Positions 35,546-44,447 of a stretch of DNA of 64,000 nucleotides are shown piece after piece. The stretch's first letter is position 1, and every line of letters starts with the position of its first letter. Under the pieces are notes generated by a model. It worked only from the letters and a program-made list of their open reading frames with translations, had not been told where the DNA came from and did no database searches. The position numbers and the translations under genes are program-made. The DNA is taken from NCBI RefSeq assembly GCF_037040815.1, contig NZ_CP146232.1:3094501-3158500 (forward strand), in the 5' to 3' direction. This DNA comes from Pararoseomonas sp. SCSIO 73927 (GTDB lineage: Bacteria; Pseudomonadota; Alphaproteobacteria; Acetobacterales; Acetobacteraceae).

Positions 35546-36640
35546 TCAGGGGGAGGGGGTGTCCGCGCGGCGGTCCAGCCCCCGGGCCAGGGCGCGCGAC
35601 AGGGGCGGGCCGACCAGCACCACCACCAGCATCCGCATGGTCTGCAGCGCCATGACGAAGGACATGTCGGCGCCGCTGGCCGCGCCGATCACGGCCACGG
35701 AATCGATCCCGCCCGGGCTCATCGCGAGATAGGCCGTCAGCGGGTCCAGCCCGAGGATCCTCGCCAGGCCGAGGGACATGGCGCCGCAGAGCGCGATGAG
35801 CACCACGACCGAGAGCAGGATCTTCGGCAGCACCCGCGCCGCCTGGGCCAGGGCGGGCCGGGTGAAGCCGAGCCCGATCTGGCAGCCGATGGCCCCGAAC
35901 CCGATGGCGGTGAACCATTGCGGCAGCTGCAGCTCCAGCAGCCCCATGGAATGCAGCGCCGAGCCGACGATCAACGGCAGGAGGATAGGCCCGGCCGGGA
36001 CCCGCAGGACCTTGCCGAGCCAGGCGCCGCCCAGCGCCAGGACCAGGGCGTTGGCGAAGGGCATGGGCTCGATGACTGGGAACCACGGGGCGGGCGGTGG
36101 GGGCGCCACGGCCAGCCAGTGGGCGATGACGGCCGCGCTGGCCACCACGCAGGCCACGCGCGTGTACTGCATCAGCGCGACCATCCGCACATCCGCCCCG
36201 AAGGCCTCCGCCATCACCACCATGGCGGAGGCACCGCCGGGCGCGCTCCCCCAGATGGCGGTGGTGCCGGGCAGCACGCGCCAGAAGCTCATCAGCCAGC
36301 CCAGCACGCTGCTGGCGGCGAGGGTGGCGAGCACCGCCAGCAGGATCAGCGGCCAGTCGTCCAGGAAGGAGTGCAGGATGCCCGGGGTGACGATCGTGGC
36401 GATCAGCGCCCCCACCATGCCCTGCGCCCCGAGGTAGAGCGGCCTGGGCAGGCGGAGGGTGGCGCCGGAGACGCTGACGAGGATGCCCGCCAGCATCGGC
36501 CCCATCAGGGCCGATCCGGGCAGGCCGGCCTCGTGGAAGCCGAGGGAGAGCAGGGCGGCCCCGGCGACGAGGAGGGCCCACTGGGCCGGGCGGGGCAGCC
36601 GCGCGATGCCATGTCCCATGCCGGTGCCCGTCTGCTGCAT
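35546..36640 (-). CDS. AbrB-family membrane transporter
   Basis: A 364-residue membrane protein with about ten helices in two similar halves, as in the AbrB/ammonia monooxygenase-like transporter family (PF05145). The repeats show in GSALMGPMLAGILVSVSGA and in TAIWGSAPGGASAMVVMAE / AYLAMSPGGIDSVAVIGAA. The substrate is unknown. The ATG used may be 7 codons too early, since a second Met (GHGIARLP) is close by. It precedes the DUF1289 gene. Confidence 0.85.
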   Translation of the reverse strand: MQQTGTGMGHGIARLPRPAQWALLVAGAALLSLGFHEAGLPGSALMGPMLAGILVSVSGATLRLPRPLYLGAQGMVGALIATIVTPGILHSFLDDWPLILLAVLATLAASSVLGWLMSFWRVLPGTTAIWGSAPGGASAMVVMAEAFGADVRMVALMQYTRVACVVASAAVIAHWLAVAPPPPAPWFPVIEPMPFANALVLALGGAWLGKVLRVPAGPILLPLIVGSALHSMGLLELQLPQWFTAIGFGAIGCQIGLGFTRPALAQAARVLPKILLSVVVLIALCGAMSLGLARILGLDPLTAYLAMSPGGIDSVAVIGAASGADMSFVMALQTMRMLVVVLVGPPLSRALARGLDRRADTPSP

Positions 36641-36772
36641 CGCGGCAACCTAACAGGCGGGGAAGGGGCCGTCATGGCCGCCCCACCCCACTTCGCCCCG
36701 CCCGGTGGGCCCTCCCCCAGGGACGGGGCCTGAGCTATCACCGGAGCATCCCGAACGGAGGCCGGTGGCGCG

Positions 36773-38107
36773 ATGGCGAGCTATGACCTGATCCTGCGCG
36801 GCGGCACGCTGGTGCTGCCCTGGGGCGAGACGGTGGCCGATGTCGCCGTGCGGGCGGGGAAGATCGTGACCATCGGCGACCTCCGCACCGACGGGGCGGC
36901 CGAGGTCATCGACTGCGCCGGGCTGCACGTGCTGCCCGGGCTGATCGACCCACATGTCCACCTGCGCGACCCCGGCGACCCGAAGGTGGAGACCATGGGC
37001 ACGGGCACGAAGGGCGCCGTGCTGGGCGGGCTGACGGCGGTGTTCGACATGCCGAACACCCAGCCCTCCATCACCGATCGCGAACAACTGGACTGGAAGC
37101 GCGGGCATATCCGCGAGACGGCGTACTGCGATGTCGGCATGTACATCGGCGGGGCGCGCAGCAACGTGGGCGAGCTCGGCGCGCTGGAGCGGGAGCCGAA
37201 CGTCTGCGCCATCAAGGTCTTCGCGGGCTCCTCCACCGGCGACCTGATGATCGAGGACGACGAGACGCTGGAGCGGGTGATGCGCAACGGCGGCCGCCGC
37301 ATCGCCTACCACTCCGAGGACGAGTACCGGCTGCAGCAGAGGAAGCCGATGTTCGCGGCCGGCGGCCCCCACCGGCTCCACATGGAGTGGCGCGACGTGG
37401 AGTGCGCCTTCCTCGGGACGCGCCGCCTGATGGCGCTGGCGCGGAAGACGAACCGCCCCGCCCACATCCTGCACGTCTCCACCGCGGAAGAGCTGGAGTA
37501 CATGAAGGACTTCCGCGACGTGGGCACGGTGGAGGTGCTGCTGAACCACCTGACCCAGTGGGCGCCGGACGCCTACGAGGCGCTGGGCGGCTACGCCGTG
37601 ATGAACCCGCCCATCCGCGACAAGCGCCACTACGACGCCGCCTGGGCGGCGGTGGCGGACGGCACCGTGGACACGGTGGGCAGCGACCACGCGCCGCACA
37701 GCAGGGAGGCGAAGGAGCGGCCCTGGCCCGCCACCGCCGCGGGGCTGACGGGCGTGCAGACGATCGTGCCGCTGATGCTGAACCACGTGTCGGAGGGGCG
37801 GCTCTCACTCTCGCGCCTGGCGGACCTGATGTCGGCGGGGCCGGCGCGGGTCTATGGCGCCATCGGCAAGGGGCGCCTGGCCGCGGGCTACGACGCGGAC
37901 TTCACCGTGGTGGACATGGGCAGGTCCCGCACGATCGAGCCCGACTGGCTGACCGCCCCCTGCGGCTGGAGCCCCTTCGCGGGCGCCCGCTGCCAGGGCT
38001 GGCCCGTGATGACGGTGATCCGTGGCCGCGCCGTGATGCGGGAAGATGAGGTGATCGGCGCGCCCTCCGGCGAGCCCGTGCGTTTCGGAGGGACGCGCGT
38101 GGAATAG
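36773..38107 (+). CDS. pyrC: Dihydroorotase
   Basis: A 444-residue amidohydrolase for the ring-closing step of pyrimidine synthesis. Zinc-binding motifs are visible: DPHVHLRDPG, a His in ILHVSTAEE, and GSDHAPHS with the catalytic Asp. GLTAVFDMPNTQPS is the class I dihydroorotase signature. Length matches class I enzymes. It stands alone between the AbrB-type gene (divergent) and the glycosidase-like gene (convergent). A hydantoinase or allantoinase is the main alternative, but the MPNTQP motif favours dihydroorotase. Confidence 0.9.
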   Translation: MASYDLILRGGTLVLPWGETVADVAVRAGKIVTIGDLRTDGAAEVIDCAGLHVLPGLIDPHVHLRDPGDPKVETMGTGTKGAVLGGLTAVFDMPNTQPSITDREQLDWKRGHIRETAYCDVGMYIGGARSNVGELGALEREPNVCAIKVFAGSSTGDLMIEDDETLERVMRNGGRRIAYHSEDEYRLQQRKPMFAAGGPHRLHMEWRDVECAFLGTRRLMALARKTNRPAHILHVSTAEELEYMKDFRDVGTVEVLLNHLTQWAPDAYEALGGYAVMNPPIRDKRHYDAAWAAVADGTVDTVGSDHAPHSREAKERPWPATAAGLTGVQTIVPLMLNHVSEGRLSLSRLADLMSAGPARVYGAIGKGRLAAGYDADFTVVDMGRSRTIEPDWLTAPCGWSPFAGARCQGWPVMTVIRGRAVMREDEVIGAPSGEPVRFGGTRVE

Positions 38108-38165
38108 GGCGGGTCAGCCCCGACCCGCACTCCGGCGGGGCCGCCAGCCCGGCCCCGGTGGCCGA

Positions 38166-39611
38166 TCAGGCCGGCACGATCGCCAGCGCCACGTCGCCCC
38201 CGGTGAAGGAGAGGGCGAGGCGCAGCCCCGCGCCGTCCGCCGTCGCCTCCATGCGCCCGGCCTCCTCACCGGCCCGGGTGTCGAAGAGCACCACGCGGTA
38301 GCGGCCGGGCGCGAGGCCGGGCATCCGCAGCCGGGCCTCGACGGTGCCGGCAGAGGCCACGAAGCGCCGCCCCTCCAGCGCCTCGCCCAGCTCCTGCCGC
38401 AGCAGCCACACCACCGCCTGCGAGGCATCGCCGCAGCCGAAGGCGTGCACCGCGCCCGCCTCCACCGCGATCTCGTCGTTCAGGTTGCGGCGGAGGAAGC
38501 GCGGCCAGTCGATCAGCGGCAGGAAGCGCGAGAGCGCGGCCTGGGCACCGCGCATCCCCGGCGTCAGCTCGTGCGGGGAACGGTTCGGCCAGCGCATCCC
38601 GCCGCCCGCGCCGCCGGAGGCGAGGTGCGCCCATTGAATGTGGCGGAAGTACTCGTCGTCATAGGCCGCGGGCAGGGTGATGCCGTGGTCCTTGAAGGTG
38701 TGGATCGGCCCGTGCTCGGAGTCGAAGAAGGGGCGGAGGTCGTTGATCTCCGCCAGCGCCTCCCGCGTCAGCCGCCCCGCGCTCACGGCGGGGGCCACCG
38801 TGTCCATCGGGTCGTCGATCGTGCCTTCCTCGTAGAAGTGGCTGTTGGCGAAATCGAGGAGCGGGTGGCGGAAGATCGGCTCCACGATCCAGGGCTTCCA
38901 GATCAGCTCCGGCCCGAAGACGGAGACGCATTGCAGGTGCGCCCGCCCGTGCAGCCGGATCTCCAGCTCCCGCAGGAAGGGGCTCACGTCGTCGATGAGG
39001 TTCGGGAAGGCGTCCGGCCGGTTGTCGCCCTGGGCCGGGTGCATCTCGTTCCACAGGTCCCAGGCGAAGAGGACGCCGCTGCCGCCCCAGCGCCCGGTGG
39101 CGAAGGCCAGGCGCGCCTTCAGCAGCGCGCGCGTCTCCGGGCAGACCATGAGCTGCGAACGGTCCGCGCAGGGCCCGCCATGGGCACGGTTCCAGGGATG
39201 GCTGTCGAAGCGGATCCAGGTGAAGAAGGTGTCCATCGGCGTGAGCAGGATGTAGAGCCCGACCCGCTCGCACAGGGCGAAAAGGTCGTCCCATAACTCC
39301 ACCATGGCCGGGACGAAGGTCCCGGCCGGGCGCTCGAAGTAGTGCTCCTCGCCCTCCGCGTACTCCAGCATCAGCCGCAGGCAGGTGACGCCGCTCGCCC
39401 GCAACCCGCGCAGGTGCCGCTCCACCCCCGGCAGGTCGCGGCGGCCGAGCAGGCCGGACAGCTCGGGCCAGGAGATCGCGTCGTTCTGGCCGATCGGCGT
39501 CCAGGGCTCGCCGGCGGCGGTGACGAAGTAGGGGGCGCCCGGCGCGCGCTCGATCCAGGGCAGACCGCCCGTCATCGTGGAAGCGGGGCGGGGCAGTGCG
39601 CTGGTGGACAT
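38166..39611 (-). CDS. Putative cytoplasmic glycoside hydrolase (clan GH-A-like)
   Basis: A 481-residue protein with a TIM-barrel glycosidase look. FAWDLWNEMHP at about residues 180-190 carries the Asn-Glu pair expected of the acid/base, and FFDSEHGPIHTF (about 300) could hold the nucleophile Glu, as in GH5-like enzymes. A C-terminal beta-rich domain follows from about 400 (TVEARLRMPGLAPGRYRVVL). No signal peptide is present, so it seems cytoplasmic. The substrate is unknown. A second in-frame Met 13 codons later may be the true start. Confidence 0.68.
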   Translation of the reverse strand: MSTSALPRPASTMTGGLPWIERAPGAPYFVTAAGEPWTPIGQNDAISWPELSGLLGRRDLPGVERHLRGLRASGVTCLRLMLEYAEGEEHYFERPAGTFVPAMVELWDDLFALCERVGLYILLTPMDTFFTWIRFDSHPWNRAHGGPCADRSQLMVCPETRALLKARLAFATGRWGGSGVLFAWDLWNEMHPAQGDNRPDAFPNLIDDVSPFLRELEIRLHGRAHLQCVSVFGPELIWKPWIVEPIFRHPLLDFANSHFYEEGTIDDPMDTVAPAVSAGRLTREALAEINDLRPFFDSEHGPIHTFKDHGITLPAAYDDEYFRHIQWAHLASGGAGGGMRWPNRSPHELTPGMRGAQAALSRFLPLIDWPRFLRRNLNDEIAVEAGAVHAFGCGDASQAVVWLLRQELGEALEGRRFVASAGTVEARLRMPGLAPGRYRVVLFDTRAGEEAGRMEATADGAGLRLALSFTGGDVALAIVPA

Positions 39612-39667
39612 GGCCGGCAATAGGCCGCAGCGGCCCGTTGCCGTCCAGGGGGGCTTCAGCGGGCGGC

Positions 39668-40012
39668 TCAGGCCGCCGCTTGCAGGTGCCGCGCGAAGGC
39701 GTCGCGGATGGCGGCCATGGCCTGGGCGGCGTTCTCCGCGTGGCGGCGGGCCGCCTTCTCGCTCGGATCCACCTCGTCCACCGCCTCGGCCGCGGCCTCC
39801 GCCGCCTCGCCGAAGCCGTCGCGCAGCTCCTCCAGCCAGTTCCGCACGTCCTCGGCCTCGCCGGAGGCGCGCAGGTCGTCCACCACCGCGTCCACCTCCC
39901 GCGCCATGCGGTCCGGGCTCGCGCCGCGCTGGAGCACGGTGGAGAGGCGGGTGAAGGCGGCGCGCGTGGGCGAGGGGGCGCGCCGGGGCGCCGCGGCGGG
40001 CGATCGGGCCAT
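39668..40012 (-). CDS. Small alpha-helical hypothetical protein
   Basis: A 114-residue acidic helical protein, rich in Ala and Glu (REVDAVVDDLRASGEAEDVR, FGEAAEAAAEAVDEVDP). It has no signal, membrane segment or known domain. The start at 40012 sits behind a weak purine-rich sequence. Codon use matches the genome and the protein is predicted soluble. It lies upstream of the glycosidase-like gene on the same strand with a 56-bp gap and could be in its operon. Confidence 0.55.
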   Translation of the reverse strand: MARSPAAAPRRAPSPTRAAFTRLSTVLQRGASPDRMAREVDAVVDDLRASGEAEDVRNWLEELRDGFGEAAEAAAEAVDEVDPSEKAARRHAENAAQAMAAIRDAFARHLQAAA

Positions 40013-40140
40013 GGGGGGCTCTCTTCGATTCGGGACGGGGGTTCGGGAAGGGGCGGCAGCCTGCCGCGCGGACCGGGAAAATGGGGATGGAACGCCCGAA
40101 AACCAAGCTTCAAGGGCCTGAACGGGCGGGCTTTTCGCGC

Positions 40141-40509
40141 TCAGATCAGCCGCTCCGGCCAGGGTTCGGGTGGCGGGCCTGGCCTCGCATCCCCCACGCC
40201 CCGGGGGGGCGGGTCGCCGGGAACGGGGCCTGACCAGCAATCCACCGCCCCGAGGCTGCGGGTGCAGCGAGGCTGCTCCATCGTCACCGCCTCCGGCCGG
40301 CAGTAGCGCTCCCCGGCGTCGAGATAGGCGATGGAGCAGTCCCGCCCGGAGACGCCGGAGACCACGAGGTCCGGCACCGCGCGCCCGGTGAGCATCAGGG
40401 AGACCCCGTTCACGGCGGCGATCGGCACCACCGCCTCGCACCCCGGCAGAACTGCGAGGAGCAGGGGGAGCAGGAGGAGCAGGGCGAGAGGAGGGGCGGG
40501 GCGCGGCAT
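40141..40509 (-). CDS. Small lipoprotein of unknown function
   Basis: A 122-residue protein with a hydrophobic leader and lipobox (LAVLPGC), then AVVPIAAVNGVSLMLTGRAV and GRDCSIAYLDAGERYCRP. The conserved Cys residues suggest disulphides in the periplasm. The tail is Pro-rich. I chose ATG 40509 because it opens the leader; a GTG at 40524 adds five residues. Function unknown. It is divergent from the yfgM-bamB-der cluster. Confidence 0.65.
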   Translation of the reverse strand: MPRPAPPLALLLLLPLLLAVLPGCEAVVPIAAVNGVSLMLTGRAVPDLVVSGVSGRDCSIAYLDAGERYCRPEAVTMEQPRCTRSLGAVDCWSGPVPGDPPPRGVGDARPGPPPEPWPERLI

Positions 40510-40597
40510 GGCCCCATGAGACACGCGCCGGGCTTAACGCCCCGTGACGCGCCCGCTATACCCCGGCCCCGATTGCCTGTTGGCCGAGGCCGGACCG

Positions 40598-40656
40598 CCA
40601 GGGCCCTGAGGGGGCCCACCAGGGAACCAGGGCCCCTTGAGGGACCCGCCAGGGAA
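40598..40656. repeat. Imperfect 29/30-bp tandem repeat before the YfgM-like gene
   Basis: Two near-identical units (40598-40626 and 40627-40656) read ccagggccc-tgaggg-ccc-ccagggaa, and each contains GGGCCC-type dyads that can pair. The array ends 11 bp before the start of the YfgM-like gene and includes its ribosome site region, so it could affect translation. Confidence 0.8.
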
Positions 40657-40667
40657 AAGGAACCCGC

Positions 40668-41321
40668 GTGCCCGATATCTTCGACGAGGTGCAGGAGGAT
40701 CTGCGCGCCGAGCGCGCCCGGCAGCTCGGCATGCGCTACGGCGGCGCCTTCGCGGCGCTGGCGCTGCTGGTGGTGGTCGGCGTCGGCGGCTGGCAGGGCT
40801 GGCGCTGGTACCAGGGGCGCGAATCCGAGGCCGCGTCCAACGCCTTCCTCGTCGTTCACCGCGAGACGGAGGCCCCGGGCGCCGACCTGAAGGCAGCGGC
40901 CGGCCGGTTCGATTCCATTGCGGCCCAGGCGCCGGGGGGCTACCGCACGCTCGCCCGGCTCCGCGCCGCCGCGCTGAAGTCCGAGACGGGCGACCTGCCA
41001 GGGGCGATGGCCGAGTGGGACGCCGTGGCTGGCGACAGCGCCGCGGACCCGCTCTACCGCGACCTGGCGAGCCTGAACTGGGTGCTGCACGGGATGGACA
41101 CGCAGGACCCCGCCACCCTCGCCTCCCGCATCGCGCCGCTGGCCGGTGAGTCCAGCCCCTGGCGCGCCTCCGCGCGGGAATTGCAGGCGCTGGTCGCCAT
41201 CCGCCAGGGCAACGCGGCGGAGGCCCGGCGCATCCTGCAGGGGCTGGCGGCCGACACCACGGCGCCCCAGGCCCTGCGCGAGCGCGCGGGCCGCGTGATG
41301 GCGCAGCTACCGAGCGCGTGA
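40668..41321 (+). CDS. YfgM-like TPR membrane protein
   Basis: A 217-residue inner-membrane protein with one helix (FAALALLVVVGVGGWQGW, about 27-44) and a periplasmic TPR-like domain (DLPGAMAEWDAVAGDSAA, QGNAAEARRILQGLAAD). It matches the YfgM family, which works with SecYEG-associated PpiD in E. coli. The order YfgM-like, bamB, der is the same as in E. coli, which supports the call. BamB follows 16 bp later. Confidence 0.85.
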   Translation: MPDIFDEVQEDLRAERARQLGMRYGGAFAALALLVVVGVGGWQGWRWYQGRESEAASNAFLVVHRETEAPGADLKAAAGRFDSIAAQAPGGYRTLARLRAAALKSETGDLPGAMAEWDAVAGDSAADPLYRDLASLNWVLHGMDTQDPATLASRIAPLAGESSPWRASARELQALVAIRQGNAAEARRILQGLAADTTAPQALRERAGRVMAQLPSA

Positions 41322-41337
41322 TAGGACCAGAGACGCG

Positions 41338-42684
41338 ATGACCTCTCCCTCCCGCCGCGCCTTCCTCCTGGGTGGCGCCGCCCTCGCCCTCTCGGGCTGC
41401 GAGACGATCGACAGCATCTTCGGCGAGTCCAAGAAGCCGCTTCCGGGCGAGCGCCGGCCGCTGATCGAGGCGGACCGCGACGTCTCGGTGGACCCGGCCC
41501 TGGCCGGGCAGCCCGTGACCCTGCCGGCCCCGGCCGCCCTGGCGGAATGGCCCCAGGCCGGCGGCAACCTGGCGCATGACCCCGGCCACGTCCTGGTCGG
41601 GGAAGGCCTGCGCGAGGCGTGGCGCGCCAGCGTCGGCACCGGCTCCTCCTACCGCCGCCGCATCACCACCGGGCCGATCCTGGCCAACGGCACCATCTTC
41701 GCCGCGGACGCCTTCGGCACCGTCTCGGCCTTCGATGCCGGCTCGGGCGGCCGGCGCTGGACGCGGGAGACCGTGCCGGAGAAGGACGACACGGGCGCCG
41801 TGGGCGCCGGCCTCGCCTTCAGCGACGGCACGCTCTACGTCGCCACCGGAATGGCCGAGGTGCTGGCCATGAACCCGGCCAGTGGGGAGATCCGCTGGCG
41901 CGCCTCCGTCCCCGCGCCGACGCGGGGCGGGATCAGCGTCTCGGCCAACCGCATCTTCGTGCCGACGGTGGAGAACCAGCTCCTTGCCCTCTCCACCGAG
42001 GATGGCCGCACCCTCTGGACCTATCGCGGCACGCAGGTGGGCGCCCTGCCGCTAGGCCTTCCCGCCCCCGCGGTGGAGGGCGAGACGGTGGTGGCCGGCT
42101 TCCCCTCCGGCGAGCTGGCCGGGCTGCGCGTCAGCGACGGCCGGGTGGTCTGGACCGAGAGCCTCGCCGCCAGCGGCCCGGACGGGCGGGCCGGCACGCT
42201 GGGCGAGCTCTCCGGCATCTCCGGGCTGCCGGTGATCACCGATGGCCGCGTGATCGCCACGGGCCAGGCCGGCAACACGCTGATGGTCGACATCCGCGCC
42301 GGTCGCCGCCTGTGGGAGCGCGACGTGGGCAGCGGCCGCTCCCCCGCCGTGGCCGGGGAGTGGATCTTCCTCGTCACGCCCGAGAACCAGCTGGTCGCCA
42401 TGGGCCGGACCGACGGGCGCGTGCGCTGGCTGTCCGCGCTGGACGAGCGCTCCGCCCGCGATCGCCGGCGCAACCCGGCCAGCTTCGGCGGGCCCCTGGT
42501 GGCCGGCGGGCGAATCCTCGTCCCCTCCTCACTGGGCGAGCTGCTGCTGGTCGATCCGGCGGACGGCAAGGTCGCCGGCCGCGTCCGCCTGCCCGGCGGC
42601 ACCTCCCTGCCCATGATCGCGGTGGGCGGGATGATCTACCTCGTCACGGATGACGGGGCGCTGGTGGCGCTGCGCGGGGCATGA
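41338..42684 (+). CDS. bamB: Outer-membrane assembly lipoprotein BamB
   Basis: A 448-residue eight-bladed beta-propeller with PQQ-type repeats (NGTIFAADAFGTVSAFDAGS, DGTLYVATGMAEVLAMNPAS, GGMIYLVTDDGALVALRG). The N-terminal RRAFLLGGAALALSGC is a Tat-like lipoprotein signal with a Cys lipobox. BamB supports BamA in inserting outer-membrane barrels. It sits between the YfgM-like gene and der and complements the BamF-like gene at 15.6 kb. It is longer than E. coli BamB (about 390). Confidence 0.93.
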   Translation: MTSPSRRAFLLGGAALALSGCETIDSIFGESKKPLPGERRPLIEADRDVSVDPALAGQPVTLPAPAALAEWPQAGGNLAHDPGHVLVGEGLREAWRASVGTGSSYRRRITTGPILANGTIFAADAFGTVSAFDAGSGGRRWTRETVPEKDDTGAVGAGLAFSDGTLYVATGMAEVLAMNPASGEIRWRASVPAPTRGGISVSANRIFVPTVENQLLALSTEDGRTLWTYRGTQVGALPLGLPAPAVEGETVVAGFPSGELAGLRVSDGRVVWTESLAASGPDGRAGTLGELSGISGLPVITDGRVIATGQAGNTLMVDIRAGRRLWERDVGSGRSPAVAGEWIFLVTPENQLVAMGRTDGRVRWLSALDERSARDRRRNPASFGGPLVAGGRILVPSSLGELLLVDPADGKVAGRVRLPGGTSLPMIAVGGMIYLVTDDGALVALRGA

Positions 42685-43023
42685 TCCTGCGCTGACAGGC
42701 TGGCCCGGGAGAGGAGGAAGGAATTCTTCCGCTCCCCGGACCCCTCACCATCATTTTCTTCTTCCAGGCTTTGCAGTCATTCGGCTGGCGCTGCGCCTCG
42801 GGTCGATGACCCGAGGCGACTGCCAGGGCAGGATCGAAACCGAGCGCAGAGCCTGACATATCAGGTCAGCGCCGCGGCAACCCGAGCGCGGGGTCCGGGG
42901 TGGCCGTCGCCACCCCGGCGGGGGTTCTAGGGGGCGACGCTCCCTGGTCCCGGACCCACCAGAACACGGGGCCGGTCGAACGCCGAGCTTGACCCCTGCG
43001 CCCGGGCGGTGCTCTTGCGCCCC
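42685..43023. other. Structured bamB-der intergenic region
   Basis: A 339-bp gap with no credible gene. It contains a perfect 11-bp hairpin (42794-42804/42808-42818, loop GAT), a perfect 10-bp hairpin (42895-42904/42909-42918, loop CGTC) enclosed by a possible long-range pair of GGGTCCGGG (42891-42899) with CCCGGACCC (42949-42957), and a CCTGA-CATA-TCAGG dyad. No T run follows any of them. It may be an untranslated structured RNA, an RNA processing site or a promoter region for der. Confidence 0.7.
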
Positions 43024-44382
43024 ATGCTTCCCCGTATCGCCGTGATGGGCCGCCCCAATGTGGGCAAGTCCACCCTGTTCAACCGCCTCGCCGGGCGGCG
43101 CATCGCCATCGTGGACGACACGCCCGGCGTCACCCGAGACCGCAAGGAGACGGTGGCGCGCATCGCCGGGCGGGACGTGCTGCTGATCGACACCGCCGGG
43201 CTTGAGGAGGCGGCGCCGGACACCATTCCCGGCCGGATGCGCGCCTCATCCGAGGCGGCGCTGAAGGCGGCGGACCTCGTCCTTTTCGTGGTGGACGTGC
43301 GGGCCGGGCTGACGGCCGCGGACCGGTCCTTCGCCCAGTGGCTGCGCCGCCACAGCAAGCCCGTGCTGTTGCTGGCCAACAAGGCGGAGGGCCGGGAGGG
43401 CTCCGCCCGCGCGCTGGAGGCCTATGAGCTGGGCCTGGGCTCGCCCCTGCTGGTCTCGGCCGAGCACGGCGACGGCATGGGCGAGCTGCACGACGAGATC
43501 CGGGAGGCCCTGCCGCCGGAGCCGCCGGAGGAGGATGACGAGGACGAGGCGGACGAGAACCGGCCGCTGCGCCTGGCGATCGTCGGGCGCCCGAACGCCG
43601 GCAAGTCCACGCTGCTGAACGCCCTGCTGGGCGAGGAGCGGATGATCACTGGGCCGGAGCCGGGGCTGACCCGCGATTCCGTGGCGGTGCAGTGGACCGA
43701 CGAGACGGGCAAGCCGGTGCGGCTGGTGGATACCGCCGGGCTGCGCCGCCGGGCGCGGATCACGCAGGCGCTGGAGCAGATGTCCACCGCCGCCACCATC
43801 GCCGCGCTGAAGGAGTGCGAGGTGGCGGTGCTGGTGATCGACGCCGTCCAGGGCATGGACGAGCAGGACCTGCGGATCGCCCGCCTGGCGGAGCGCGAGG
43901 GGCGCGGCGTGGTGATCGCCTTCAACAAGTGGGACGCGGTGGAGGACCGCAACGCGGCCCGCCGGCGGCTGGAGGACGTTCTGACCGCCTCCCTCGCGCA
44001 GCTGAAGGGCGTTCTCATCGTGCCGCTCTCGGCCGCCACGGGACGGGGGGTGGAGAACCTCATGCCCTCCGTGCGGGAGGCCTACGCGCTATGGAACAAG
44101 CGCGTGCCCACGGGGGCGCTGAACCGCTGGTTCGAGCACGCGCTGGAGCGCCACGCCCCGCCGCTGGTGGCGGGCAAGCGGCTGAAGCTGCGCTACGTCA
44201 CCATGCCGAAGGCGCGGCCGCCGACGCTGGTGGTGTTCGGCACCCGGGCGGAGCAGATGCCCGAGGACTACCGCCGCTACCTCACCAACTCCTTCCGCGA
44301 CGCCTTCGACATGCCGGGCGTGCCGATCCGCCTGAACACGCGGGGCACGGAGAACCCCTACGCGGACGACGCCGAGGGGTAA
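43024..44382 (+). CDS. der: Ribosome assembly GTPase Der (EngA)
   Basis: A 452-residue protein with two GTPase domains and a KH-like C-terminal domain. G1 motifs are GRPNVGKS (about 9-16) and GRPNAGKS (about 188-195), and both domains have DTAG switch II motifs. The G4 motif is NKAE in domain 1 and NKWD in domain 2. An acidic linker ([10 protein letters not shown]) joins the domains. It is needed for 50S subunit maturation. A GTG at 43009 would add five residues. Confidence 0.97.
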   Translation: MLPRIAVMGRPNVGKSTLFNRLAGRRIAIVDDTPGVTRDRKETVARIAGRDVLLIDTAGLEEAAPDTIPGRMRASSEAALKAADLVLFVVDVRAGLTAADRSFAQWLRRHSKPVLLLANKAEGREGSARALEAYELGLGSPLLVSAEHGDGMGELHDEIREALPPEPPEEDDEDEADENRPLRLAIVGRPNAGKSTLLNALLGEERMITGPEPGLTRDSVAVQWTDETGKPVRLVDTAGLRRRARITQALEQMSTAATIAALKECEVAVLVIDAVQGMDEQDLRIARLAEREGRGVVIAFNKWDAVEDRNAARRRLEDVLTASLAQLKGVLIVPLSAATGRGVENLMPSVREAYALWNKRVPTGALNRWFEHALERHAPPLVAGKRLKLRYVTMPKARPPTLVVFGTRAEQMPEDYRRYLTNSFRDAFDMPGVPIRLNTRGTENPYADDAEG

Positions 44383-44447
44383 GGCGGCCGGGTGGCCTTC
44401 CCTTCCGGCAGCGGGCTAGCCTGCCTCCGCCCCCGGAAGGATTCGTC

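Noticed and set aside
38136..38157. Terminator candidate between dihydroorotase and the glycosidase-like gene
   Set aside because: Only a 7-bp stem with an 8-base loop and no T run, in a sequence so GC rich that such dyads are expected by chance.
42820..42850. Possible tRNA T-arm (ggatcgaaacc)
   Set aside because: The motif departs from the T-arm consensus and no acceptor or anticodon stems can be folded around it.
42644..42859. A 71-codon minus-strand frame in the bamB-der gap
   Set aside because: It runs through perfect hairpins and the end of bamB, has no recognisable family and no convincing ribosome site.
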